From: Nitrososphaerota archaeon
Lineage (GTDB): Archaea; Thermoproteota; Nitrososphaeria; Nitrososphaerales; UBA183
Length of the DNA stretch: 5,006 nucleotides
Direction of reading: 5' to 3'
Assembly: GCA_029785685.1 (NCBI GenBank)
Contig: JAFLZE010000081.1
Location: 1-5,006, forward strand
Positions 1 through 4,945 of this stretch are shown here, one piece after another (positions within the stretch are counted from its first letter, which is position 1; each line of letters begins with the position of its first letter). The notes below the pieces were generated by a model. The model did not search any database and was not told the DNA's origin. It was given only the letters and a program-made list of their open reading frames with translations. A program made the position numbers and the translations under genes.

Positions 1-21
1 CTGGGCCCACCAGCACTCGCA

Positions 22-31
22 CGCTTATAGA
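22..31 (+). promoter_or_regulatory. TATA box of the tRNA-Ile gene
   Basis: The stretch CGCTTATAGA is centred about 28 bases before the first base of the tRNA. That is the usual archaeal distance between a TATA box and a transcription start, so transcription should begin at or just before the mature 5' end. No other AT-rich box lies in the 54 bases upstream. The assignment rests on sequence and spacing only. Confidence 0.5.
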
Positions 32-54
32 GGATGTCACATGCCCCGGAGGCT

Positions 55-147
55 GGGCTGGTAGCTCAGTCCCTTATAGGGGAGCAGCTTGGCTAGAGCA
101 CCCGACTGATAATCGGGAGGCCAAGGGTTCGAATCCCTTCCGGCCCA
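55..147 (+). tRNA. tRNA-Ile (anticodon GAT) with an 18-nt intron in the D loop
   Basis: The full cloverleaf can be read from the sequence. The acceptor stem is GGGCTGG (55-61) with CCGGCCC (140-146), including one U-G pair, followed by discriminator A147. The D stem is GCTC (64-67) with GAGC (96-99). The anticodon stem is CCCGA (101-105) with TCGGG (113-117), enclosing the loop CTGATAA, so the anticodon at 108-110 is GAT and decodes isoleucine. The variable loop has 5 nt. The T stem is AAGGG with CCCTT around the loop TTCGAAT. No CCA is encoded. The D loop is 28 nt long instead of about 10, which an 18-nt intron at 70-87 explains; its removal gives a regular 75-nt tRNA. The 3' end of this gene is the attachment site of the element to its right. 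Confidence 0.93.
70..87 (+). other. non-canonical tRNA intron with bulge-helix-bulge splice motif
   Basis: D-stem strand GCTC (64-67) can pair with GAGC at 82-85 to give a 4-bp central helix. It is flanked by a 3-nt bulge AGT (68-70) on one strand and a 3-nt bulge AGC (86-88) on the other. Inside is a second helix, CCCT (71-74) with AGGG (78-81), closed by the loop TAT. Archaeal splicing endonuclease cuts after the second base of each bulge, which predicts an intron of exactly 70-87, between tRNA positions 15 and 16. The ligated product has an ordinary D arm. The usual archaeal site is next to the anticodon at 37/38, so this location is non-canonical. The outer helix of the motif is weak, so the form is relaxed. 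Confidence 0.75.
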
Positions 148-148
148 C
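133..148 (+). repeat. attL: attachment-site core in the tRNA 3' end
   Basis: The 16 bases ATCCCTTCCGGCCCAC cover the end of the T loop, the 3' strand of the T stem, the acceptor 3' strand, the discriminator base and one base beyond. They recur identically, in the same orientation, at 4930-4945. Similarity fades just outside the core: after one mismatch both copies read TAG. This is the pattern left when an element integrates by site-specific recombination into a tRNA gene and restores its 3' end. The integrase gene starts 50 bp away. Confidence 0.88.
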
Positions 149-166
149 TTAGAATATTAAGAGAAT

Positions 167-177
167 CCTTTATTACG
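167..177 (+). promoter_or_regulatory. TATA box of the integrase gene
   Basis: CCTTTATTACG is centred about 27 bases upstream of the integrase ATG, the spacing expected of a leaderless archaeal transcript. No Shine-Dalgarno-like sequence precedes the ATG, which agrees with leaderless translation. The box lies about 20 bp inside the attachment-site core, so integrase bound at attL could cover its own promoter; that last point is inference. Confidence 0.5.
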
Positions 178-198
178 ATAGGTCTGTAATGCTCTGGT

Positions 199-1488
199 AT
201 GCCCATCGGGAGCAAGTACAAGCACCTTCTCGAAGAACCGGACGTTAGACGATGGTTCGAGAACCTAGAAGCGAAGTCTGTCATAACCGCGACGGTCTAT
301 CTCAGGACCCTTGGTCTATACTGCGACCTAACGGAAACGTCCCCCAAGAAGATACTCTCAGAAGCGCGTTCTAAGAGGTTCAGAGACGAGTTCACCGACT
401 TCATCAGGAGGATGGAGAAGGAAGGCAAAGCTGGTTCATACGTGGAGCGTTTCAAGAAGGTCATCCTCTCATGGACCTCATACAACAACCTAGAAGTCAA
501 GCTGAAGGTGAACATCAAAGGCAGCTCTGACACCCCCACCATAGCCAACGAGAGGGTCCCAAGCAAGGACGAGCTCTCCCGGATCCTCAGGATGGCGTCC
601 CCCAGGGGAAGGGTCTCCACAGCCATGATAGCCTTCAGCGGTTTGAGGCCTGAGAGCCTGGGTGATTATCTTGGCACCGACGGAATCAGGCTTGAGGACT
701 TCACCGAAGCCAAGGTGTCAGCCAGCGACGTCAAGTTCGAAAAGACGCCCACGATTCTGCTCGTGAGGAGAGCCCTGAGCAAAGCGAGGCATCCATATTT
801 TACGTTCGTGGGGAGCGAGGCAATCGACTACATCTCGGAGTCTCTTCAGGAGAGGATGAAGCAAGGCGAGAAGCTGACCCCCCAGAGCCCGCTACTGGCA
901 TTCGACCCCAGAGGCGTGAGGAAGAACCACTTCCTGCGGACCACCCTCGTAACCAGGGACATCAAGGAGGCAATTCTCAAGGCCGGATTCTCTTGGAGGC
1001 CCTACGTCCTGAGAGCCTACTGTGACACCAACATGATCGTAGCGGAGTCGAAGGGGCACATCTCCCACCCGTACCTCCAGTTCCTGATGGGGCACAAGGG
1101 AGACATCGAGGCCAGGTATTCGACCAACAAAGGGAGGCTCCCGCCCACCATGATAGAGGAGATGAGGACTGCCTACAAGAAATGTGAACCACTCCTTTCG
1201 ACAAAGGCAGAGACAGCTAGCGAGGAGCAGATCAGGAAGACCATGAGGGAGCAGTTCCTCATCGTGACCGGATTCAAGAAGGAGGAGGTCGAGAAGATGA
1301 ACCTCGAAAAGATGAGCGACCAGGAGCTCCAGAACGCCGTCAGGCAGAGGCTGGTCGGGATGATGACGGGCAACGGCTCCAGGCAGAAGGTGATTCCGGT
1401 GCAGGAGGTCAGGTCGTACATCGGACAGGGGTACGAGTATGTCGCCTCGCTCCCTGACGGCGGGGCGATAGTCAAAATCCCCTTCTGA
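199..1488 (+). CDS. archaeal tyrosine recombinase (integrase) of the element
   Basis: This 429-residue protein should integrate and excise the element at the tRNA-Ile gene by strand exchange through a covalent phosphotyrosine. Residues about 10-110 form the helical, SAM-like core-binding part. The catalytic domain follows (about 115-330), with Arg150 in SGLRPESLG, a candidate catalytic Lys195 in LSKARH, the box-II motif YVLR (Tyr269, Arg272), His299 in FLMGHKGD and the nucleophile Tyr307 in EARYS. Box II therefore has Tyr where the commonest form is HxxR; such substitutions are known in archaeal integrases. A 100-residue C-terminal extension has a charged helical stretch (340-390) and ends in a compact segment, VIPVQEVRSYI onward, that I associate with thaumarchaeal integrases. 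An in-frame TAA at 187-189 rules out a longer start. The gene is intact and uninterrupted, unlike SSV-type integrase genes, which are split on integration. Confidence 0.93.
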   Translation: MPIGSKYKHLLEEPDVRRWFENLEAKSVITATVYLRTLGLYCDLTETSPKKILSEARSKRFRDEFTDFIRRMEKEGKAGSYVERFKKVILSWTSYNNLEVKLKVNIKGSSDTPTIANERVPSKDELSRILRMASPRGRVSTAMIAFSGLRPESLGDYLGTDGIRLEDFTEAKVSASDVKFEKTPTILLVRRALSKARHPYFTFVGSEAIDYISESLQERMKQGEKLTPQSPLLAFDPRGVRKNHFLRTTLVTRDIKEAILKAGFSWRPYVLRAYCDTNMIVAESKGHISHPYLQFLMGHKGDIEARYSTNKGRLPPTMIEEMRTAYKKCEPLLSTKAETASEEQIRKTMREQFLIVTGFKKEEVEKMNLEKMSDQELQNAVRQRLVGMMTGNGSRQKVIPVQEVRSYIGQGYEYVASLPDGGAIVKIPF

Positions 1489-1489
1489 A

Positions 1490-1697
1490 GGCTTGCCTGC
1501 ACCAGCCGACCCCTTTCAGGCTCGGCCTTCGCTCCGGGGCAAATTCACCCCCCGCGATGCCTGACGGCACAGCTCGCTTGCGCTCGCTTCGCTCCCCCCT
1601 CTCTGCCCCTCCGCTCGCCCTTCGCCTTCACCCCGCCTCGAAGCGGGGCCCTCGCTCGCTTACTCGCTCGGGGGGTGTCGGCTGGTGCAGGCTCGCC
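1490..1697. repeat. GC-rich non-coding block bounded by a 20-bp imperfect inverted repeat
   Basis: Directly after the integrase stop codon, 1490-1509 (GGCTTGCCTGCACCAGCCGA) is matched by its reverse complement at 1678-1697 with two mismatches; the inner 15 bp are perfect. The roughly 170 bp between the arms are very GC-rich and low in complexity. They have many copies of GCTCGC and TCGCTC and an internal 6-bp hairpin CCCCGC/GCGGGG (1631-1648). An open frame crosses the block from 1557, but its translation is a compositional run rich in Arg, Ser, Leu and Pro and not protein-like. The block could be a structured RNA, a 3' processing or termination element for the integrase mRNA, a replication or regulatory site, or the relic of an inverted-repeat element. 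The sequence does not decide between these. Confidence 0.65.
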
Positions 1698-1832
1698 AGG
1701 GAGGGGGGAGAGGATTGGGCTCCAATTGGCAAATGGAGGATAAGACTCAGACGATACACTCCAAGGGAGAAAAATACGTGCTGCCTTGGTTTTCGACAGG
1801 GTAACGGGTTATACTTCGGCGCTCTTTCGCCA
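1698..1832. other. intergenic stretch with small inverted repeats
   Basis: No gene is supported here. CCAAGG (1761-1766) and CCTTGG (1784-1789) form a 6-bp inverted repeat that encloses an A-rich run. A TATA-like TTATAC lies at 1809-1814. A small hairpin, GGCG-CTCTTT-CGCC (1818-1831), ends one base before the ATG of the next candidate gene. TTATAC is centred only about 22 bases before that ATG, slightly too close for a leaderless start, so I do not call it as a promoter. Confidence 0.35.
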
Positions 1833-2015
1833 ATGAGTCACATAACACTAGCATGGCATGAATCGTACGAGCAGCCTCTAGTCGCGCGTGTTACGCCGAA
1901 ACAGGAAGGTGACTATTACGCCCATTGGGAGCACGAAAGCTATTGCAGATGTGGCGACATCCCCTGCCCCTGCGAAGACCAAATTAGTCTGGTACCTTGT
2001 TTGAAAGGTGCATGA
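1833..2015 (+). CDS. possible 60-residue Cys-rich small protein
   Basis: I do not recognise this gene. The open frame runs further upstream, but from the ATG at 1833 the translation changes from low-complexity sequence to a balanced, protein-like composition rich in His, Trp, Tyr, Glu and Cys. Near its end is CRCGDIPCPC, a CxCx4CxC array followed by one more Cys, with nearby His residues (AHWEHESYC); this could bind a metal such as zinc. There is no signal peptide or membrane segment, so it would be cytoplasmic. No Shine-Dalgarno sequence precedes it. Small zinc-binding proteins are common in archaeal mobile elements, which makes a DNA-binding or regulatory role conceivable, but nothing in the sequence shows it. 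Chance coding potential is the alternative. Confidence 0.4.
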   Translation: MSHITLAWHESYEQPLVARVTPKQEGDYYAHWEHESYCRCGDIPCPCEDQISLVPCLKGA

Positions 2016-2252
2016 CGCTCCCAAATGGAACAACGAATAGGTGAAAGTTGTAGCCATCCAGACTCGCGAAAGGAGGACAGGCCACCAAGAATCCGCTTCC
2101 GCTACGACCAAAGTTCAACACGAAGGGAATCACAGAGCAAACAGGAGGAAAGCTATGGATGCCACTGAAATGGCCCCTGGTACAAGGGATTCTCGAAATT
2201 CGGACACGAATTATCTGCCGTGAGTTGCGTTCGATACCATGGGGCGGAACAA
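2016..2252. other. region between convergent genes, no convincing gene
   Basis: This stretch separates the candidate small protein from the 3' end of the leftward peptidase-like gene. A GTG-started frame (2041-2223) would give 60 hydrophilic, charged residues without a recognisable motif. A purine-rich AGGAGGA (2144-2150) precedes an in-frame ATG at 2155, but that start gives only 22 residues. I regard both as unproven. A 6-bp hairpin at 2197-2212 is listed separately. It may be a degraded gene or plain spacer. Confidence 0.3.
2197..2212 (-). terminator. stem-loop downstream of the peptidase-like gene, possible terminator
   Basis: AATTCG (2197-2202) and CGAATT (2207-2212) form a perfect 6-bp stem around a 4-nt loop, about 40 bases past the stop codon of the leftward gene. 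There is no clear U-tract after it on the minus strand. Archaeal termination depends mainly on T-rich tracts, so its role as a terminator is only a guess from its position. Confidence 0.25.
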
Positions 2253-3500
2253 CTATTGTGTGCTGCTTATCCACCCTTCAGTCCATGCATTACCACTGGC
2301 TGCAATCGTGCCAGTGTTTGTGTTCTGAGTGCTTTGGTCTACGTAGTACGCTTGGATGGGGTTCGAGTTGATGTTAATGTTCTCGCAAGGACCGCTCGGA
2401 TCACAGATGTTGCCAGTGAAACTTATCGCACTGCCGCTTTGAGAGAATTTTGGAATCTGACACAAATAGCTACCACTATCGTAATAGCCAGAAGTGCATT
2501 GCGAGTTGTTCGCAGGCGACTCGAAGATGTACCACCCATAAGTCATGCTGCCAACTTCGCGACAAGCAATGTATTGCGTCTTGTAATTCGACCCAACAGT
2601 CCACTCTTCGGACCACTGGTCCCCTGCTGGACCGTTTGTCCCACACTGCGCATTCCCTGTGATGGTAGTCGTCATCGTTATTGTCTGACCTGGACCGGTT
2701 ATCCAGCTTGGTGGAGACAACGGCGTAAAGCTTCCTCCTGGACCCAAAGACTCTACAAACAATGACATGTTGTAGCTGTTAGCCACTGATGGGGGCGTCA
2801 AATATCCGCCTGCCCAGAGGATTCCGCCTTGGGTAAGGAAGGCCGTGGGATTGCTGTTGGTGTTATTCGCAACACCGGTCCATTCAGCAAAGGCGCAACA
2901 GGCCCCGTCTTTACTCGCCCCCAGAGACGTTGAAATTGTGTTGGGAACTTGGACATTGCCATATGCTTCGACTACGTTCGTAGTCGATGTGCAAACCCCG
3001 AAAATTTCGTAAGTGCAATATTGTGCAGAGTAGCCACCGTAATTCGCGCTCGCTTTGCCATTGGTCATATTGAAGCCGGATTTCAGGTTGTTCTCGAAGT
3101 ACAAACTTTGGATGGAATTGTTGTCGTGATATACATTAGCGACTATCGCCGAGTTCCCACCTAGTGAATAGAGAACGACAGTTTCGATTGGCGATGATGT
3201 GGCTCCCCAAGTATAACCAAAGCTACTGTAAGGGTCGACATGGTACTGAAGCCCATCCGCGAGTTCCTTGAATTGGGCAGACCCCTCGATGAGGGGGACC
3301 AAGGCGTTTCCCCAAGAGGTTATGTTCGCATCCCCTGGATATCCCGGTCCCAAACCCGCATTCAGGTTTGCGGACACGGATGGTTGCTGAGCTCCAACCG
3401 GGTGTACAACCAGTCCCAGAGGCACGGAGAGCAAGATCAAGATGGCGATTATCGACCAGGGCTTCTTTGTTCCGGATGTTTTGTAGTTTCTCGAGATCAT
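2253..3500 (-). CDS. secreted G1 (glutamic) peptidase-like protein with N-terminal prodomain
   Basis: This 415-residue protein is probably exported and proteolytic. A basic N-terminus (RNYKTSGTKK) leads into a hydrophobic core (15-33) and a signal-peptidase-like site after VGA (37). Residues about 46-143 form a domain that also occurs alone in the gene just upstream; by position it is a propeptide. Residues about 150-415 resemble the eqolisin (peptidase A4/G1) fold. FAEWTGV (Trp207) and LTQGG (Gln224) lie 17 residues apart, and GWYIFESP (Glu327) follows about 100 residues later. This parallels the W-x-G, Q-x-G and W-x-x-E blocks that hold the catalytic Gln and Glu in that family. Ten Cys (162, 170, 201, 202, 286, 313, 335, 347, 366, 372) and many Asn-X-Ser/Thr sites suit an extracellular, disulfide-bonded glycoprotein. 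The match is by eye; a non-catalytic lectin-like beta-sandwich is the alternative. The start lies 3 bp after the upstream stop, with a weak GAGG about 8 bases before it, so the two genes are likely cotranscribed. Confidence 0.85.
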   Translation of the reverse strand: MISRNYKTSGTKKPWSIIAILILLSVPLGLVVHPVGAQQPSVSANLNAGLGPGYPGDANITSWGNALVPLIEGSAQFKELADGLQYHVDPYSSFGYTWGATSSPIETVVLYSLGGNSAIVANVYHDNNSIQSLYFENNLKSGFNMTNGKASANYGGYSAQYCTYEIFGVCTSTTNVVEAYGNVQVPNTISTSLGASKDGACCAFAEWTGVANNTNSNPTAFLTQGGILWAGGYLTPPSVANSYNMSLFVESLGPGGSFTPLSPPSWITGPGQTITMTTTITGNAQCGTNGPAGDQWSEEWTVGSNYKTQYIACREVGSMTYGWYIFESPANNSQCTSGYYDSGSYLCQIPKFSQSGSAISFTGNICDPSGPCENININSNPIQAYYVDQSTQNTNTGTIAASGNAWTEGWISSTQ

Positions 3501-3503
3501 TTT

Positions 3504-3935
3504 TCAGCCTCTGAAGCCTGAAAGAGTCACGTTGTCAAAGTACATGTGCTGGATGGTGTGGTTTGACGTCAACACATCGACCTCGATCTGACCACTAAGG
3601 TTCGGCGAAAAGAAGATGATTGTTACTATTGAGGGTGTGTCTGGACCCCGGGAGAATCCGAAGCTGGAGTACGGGCTGATATGGTATGGAATCCCATCCG
3701 CGAGAGACCTGAACTGAGAATTATTCTCGATCATTGGGACCAGAGAATTACCGAGCGTAGAAACCTCTTGGTTTCCCGGATACCCCGCGGGTAGACTGGC
3801 AGAATTACTTTGGAGCTGTGTTGCCGAACTTCTTTGAATGAGGTTGGCACTGAAAATAGTCATCCCAATGAGAATCACCGCGAATATCGAGAAGACCTCA
3901 ACACCCCGCTGAGGTGCCAAAATAATCATCGTCAT
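3504..3935 (-). CDS. stand-alone propeptide-like domain, secreted or membrane-tethered
   Basis: This 143-residue protein is a single copy of the N-terminal domain of the peptidase-like protein that follows. From residue 50 both share GYPG, then GN-LVP-IE, QF--LADG--YH--PYSSFG, an I-T/V-hydrophobic strand, and a closing pattern of N-(T/S)IQ-(M/L)YF-N----SGF. Identity ends where the catalytic domain of the longer protein begins, and the stop codon comes two residues later, so this is a complete domain and not a broken gene. Residues 12-33 are one hydrophobic segment (VEVFSIFAVILIGMTIFSANLI) that is either an uncleaved anchor or a signal peptide. The preceding QRG and the Glu at +2 also resemble a type IV pilin-like (class III) signal. 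The gene heads the operon and faces the regulator gene. A chaperone, inhibitor or anchoring partner of the peptidase is my inference from the shared domain. The start codon lacks a Shine-Dalgarno sequence. Confidence 0.85.
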   Translation of the reverse strand: MTMIILAPQRGVEVFSIFAVILIGMTIFSANLIQRSSATQLQSNSASLPAGYPGNQEVSTLGNSLVPMIENNSQFRSLADGIPYHISPYSSFGFSRGPDTPSIVTIIFFSPNLSGQIEVDVLTSNHTIQHMYFDNVTLSGFRG

Positions 3936-3978
3936 TAGAACGGGACGCCAACTTAGGCTTTATTCCCAGCGCTCGGAA

Positions 3979-3992
3979 CAAAGTATTTAGGT
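3979..3992 (-). promoter_or_regulatory. candidate TATA box for the two-gene secreted operon
   Basis: Read on the minus strand, ACCTAAATACTTTG has a TAAATA core after a purine-rich stretch (AAACACATACC) that could serve as the BRE. It lies about 50 bases before the ATG at 3935, implying a leader of about 25 nt. A second, poorer candidate, GGGAATAAAG (about 3957-3966), sits at the leaderless distance. The divergent region (3936-4081) contains the promoters of both transcripts and is the natural place for regulator binding. Confidence 0.35.
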
Positions 3993-4048
3993 ATGTGTTT
4001 AGTTGTTTTGGATGTCTCACGAATTTCTTTAGAGGATTTCTATTGATG

Positions 4049-4058
4049 GCATAAGAGG
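4049..4058 (+). promoter_or_regulatory. weak candidate TATA box for the membrane regulator gene
   Basis: GCATAAGAGG is centred about 28 bases before the ATG at 4082, the right spacing for a leaderless transcript, and no Shine-Dalgarno sequence is present. The match to the archaeal TATA consensus is poor. The better AT-rich run at 4069-4078 is too close to the start codon to serve this ATG. Confidence 0.22.
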
Positions 4059-4081
4059 GCACTGACAACTAAAAATTACAT

Positions 4082-4720
4082 ATGAACCAAATCAACTTTC
4101 GATCGATGTCTCGGGCATCGCTGCTACTTGCGATAACCTTCGCGCTCGCCATCGTTAATACATTCTTTCTGACCGTACACCTCTTGTTTCTTTTCGGCAA
4201 CACGGGGTTAGTTTCTTCCCAAGGCTCCGGGTTTCAAGCCGGCCTTCTTTCACTGATTTCATCCACAGACCCCGTTTACCAGTTCATATTGAGTAACTCT
4301 CTGACGCTTTCAGCATCCAGTTGGTTGCTGGTAGGGGGTGTTTGGACATGGAGAGGGAAGATGAGAACACGCTGGGAAACGCTCGGCTTTGACTCGGATA
4401 TTTTCGACCTCTTCCTAAAGATGAAGGGGGCAAAGACGAGAATGAGCCTCCTTGACTCGCTGTCGAGGCCGAAGGATAGGATGCAACTTGCCCAAGAGCT
4501 TGGACTCGATTGGAAAGCCGTAAACTACCATGTTATCCTACTATGCAGATACGGACTAATCAACGAGAGCGACGCCTTTGGCAAGGTCAAAATCTACCGC
4601 CTCACGAAGCAAGGGGAAATCTTGCTTCAGCTTCTAAGAGAATTCAACGGGTTGACCCAGGACGCACCCAACTTGCCAGCTTCGAATTCTGCCAGCGTCC
4701 AAAATCAGGTACGGCCATAG
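4082..4720 (+). CDS. two-pass membrane protein with C-terminal winged-helix DNA-binding domain
   Basis: This 212-residue protein is probably a one-component, membrane-anchored transcription regulator. Two hydrophobic segments (about 12-38 and 65-90) enclose a 26-residue loop, followed by the basic stretch RGKMRTRW (91-98). By the positive-inside rule the loop faces outward and the C-terminus is cytoplasmic. Residues about 103-190 form an ArsR-like winged helix: helix 1 (FDLFLKMKGAKTRMSLLDSL), then a helix-turn-helix, RMQLAQELGLDWKAVNYHVILLCRYGLI (133-160, recognition helix near DWKAVNYHV), the wing (DAFGKVKIYRLT) and a final helix (KQGEILLQLLREF). The tail is low-complexity. It is transcribed away from the operon of secreted proteins, sharing a 146-bp control region, so that operon and its own promoter are the likely targets. 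The outer loop or the membrane segments may sense an external signal or the free domain; that part is inference. Confidence 0.88.
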   Translation: MNQINFRSMSRASLLLAITFALAIVNTFFLTVHLLFLFGNTGLVSSQGSGFQAGLLSLISSTDPVYQFILSNSLTLSASSWLLVGGVWTWRGKMRTRWETLGFDSDIFDLFLKMKGAKTRMSLLDSLSRPKDRMQLAQELGLDWKAVNYHVILLCRYGLINESDAFGKVKIYRLTKQGEILLQLLREFNGLTQDAPNLPASNSASVQNQVRP

Positions 4721-4929
4721 CCAAGTTCAAGAGGGTTCGAGTTGAGCGGGTGGAAGAGTTGAGCGGATAACACTTTGAGCACTATGCTCAGAATCAAATT
4801 ACAAAGTTGCCTTCGGTAGGAGATATTGCAAAGCCGTTCAATTGCATACACCGGCGTAACATGGCACAACTACAACTAAGAGTAGACACGAGCCTATCGC
4901 TCCCAGGATTCGCTTAAACAACTAACTGC
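4721..4929. other. non-coding right end of the element
   Basis: No gene is supported between the regulator and attR. An 11-bp direct repeat near the left side (4739-4766) is listed separately. A small hairpin, TGAGC (4776-4780) with GCTCA (4786-4790), follows the regulator gene by about 55 bases and could help to end its transcript, but no strong T-tract is attached. The rest is unremarkable mid-GC sequence that may include integrase-binding arms. Confidence 0.4.
4739..4766 (+). repeat. two 11-bp direct repeats with 17-bp period near attR
   Basis: GAGTTGAGCGG occurs at 4739-4749 and again at 4756-4766, separated by 6 bp. Directly repeated short sites near an attachment site can be arm-type binding sites of the integrase or of a recombination-directionality factor, or an operator or iteron. 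With only two copies, the role is open. Confidence 0.45.
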
Positions 4930-4945
4930 ATCCCTTCCGGCCCAC
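4930..4945 (+). repeat. attR: direct repeat of the tRNA 3' end, right boundary of the element
   Basis: These 16 bases match 133-148 perfectly and in the same orientation. No tRNA body lies upstream of this copy, so it is a fragment and not a second gene. The distance between the two copies gives an excised circle of 4797 bp. The DNA to its right (4946-5006) is then the original chromosomal flank of the tRNA gene. Confidence 0.88.

Noticed and set aside
1..14. CTGGGCCCACCAGC as a third att copy or the end of an upstream tRNA
   Set aside because: Only GGCCCAC is shared with the att core, and no T stem precedes it within the window. It is too short to support a call.
201..216. GCCCATCGGGAGCAAG resembles GCCCATTGGGAGCACG at 1920-1935
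   Set aside because: The two differ at two of 16 positions, and near-matches of this length are expected by chance in 5 kb. One copy lies in integrase coding sequence.
1557..1832. Upstream part of the open frame that leads into the small Cys-rich candidate
   Set aside because: The translation follows the GC-rich repeat (Arg/Ser/Leu/Pro runs) and lies mostly within the inverted-repeat block. It is open because of base composition, so I start the candidate gene at 1833.
2041..2223. GTG-started frame of 60 residues after the small Cys-rich candidate
   Set aside because: It is hydrophilic, with no motif, no clear promoter and an unconvincing start. It is only mentioned in the region entry.
1489..2252. 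CRISPR array or IS element
   Set aside because: Repeats here are short, irregular and without unique spacers. No transposase frame is present between the inverted repeats.
2220..2765. Plus-strand open frame of 181 codons opposite the peptidase-like gene
   Set aside because: It is fully antisense to a gene with a signal peptide, a domain shared with its neighbour and family-like motifs. Its translation has no such features.
4930..4945. Second tRNA gene at the right end
   Set aside because: Only the 3' 16 bases are present. No D arm, anticodon arm or 5' acceptor strand is found upstream, so it is an att fragment.
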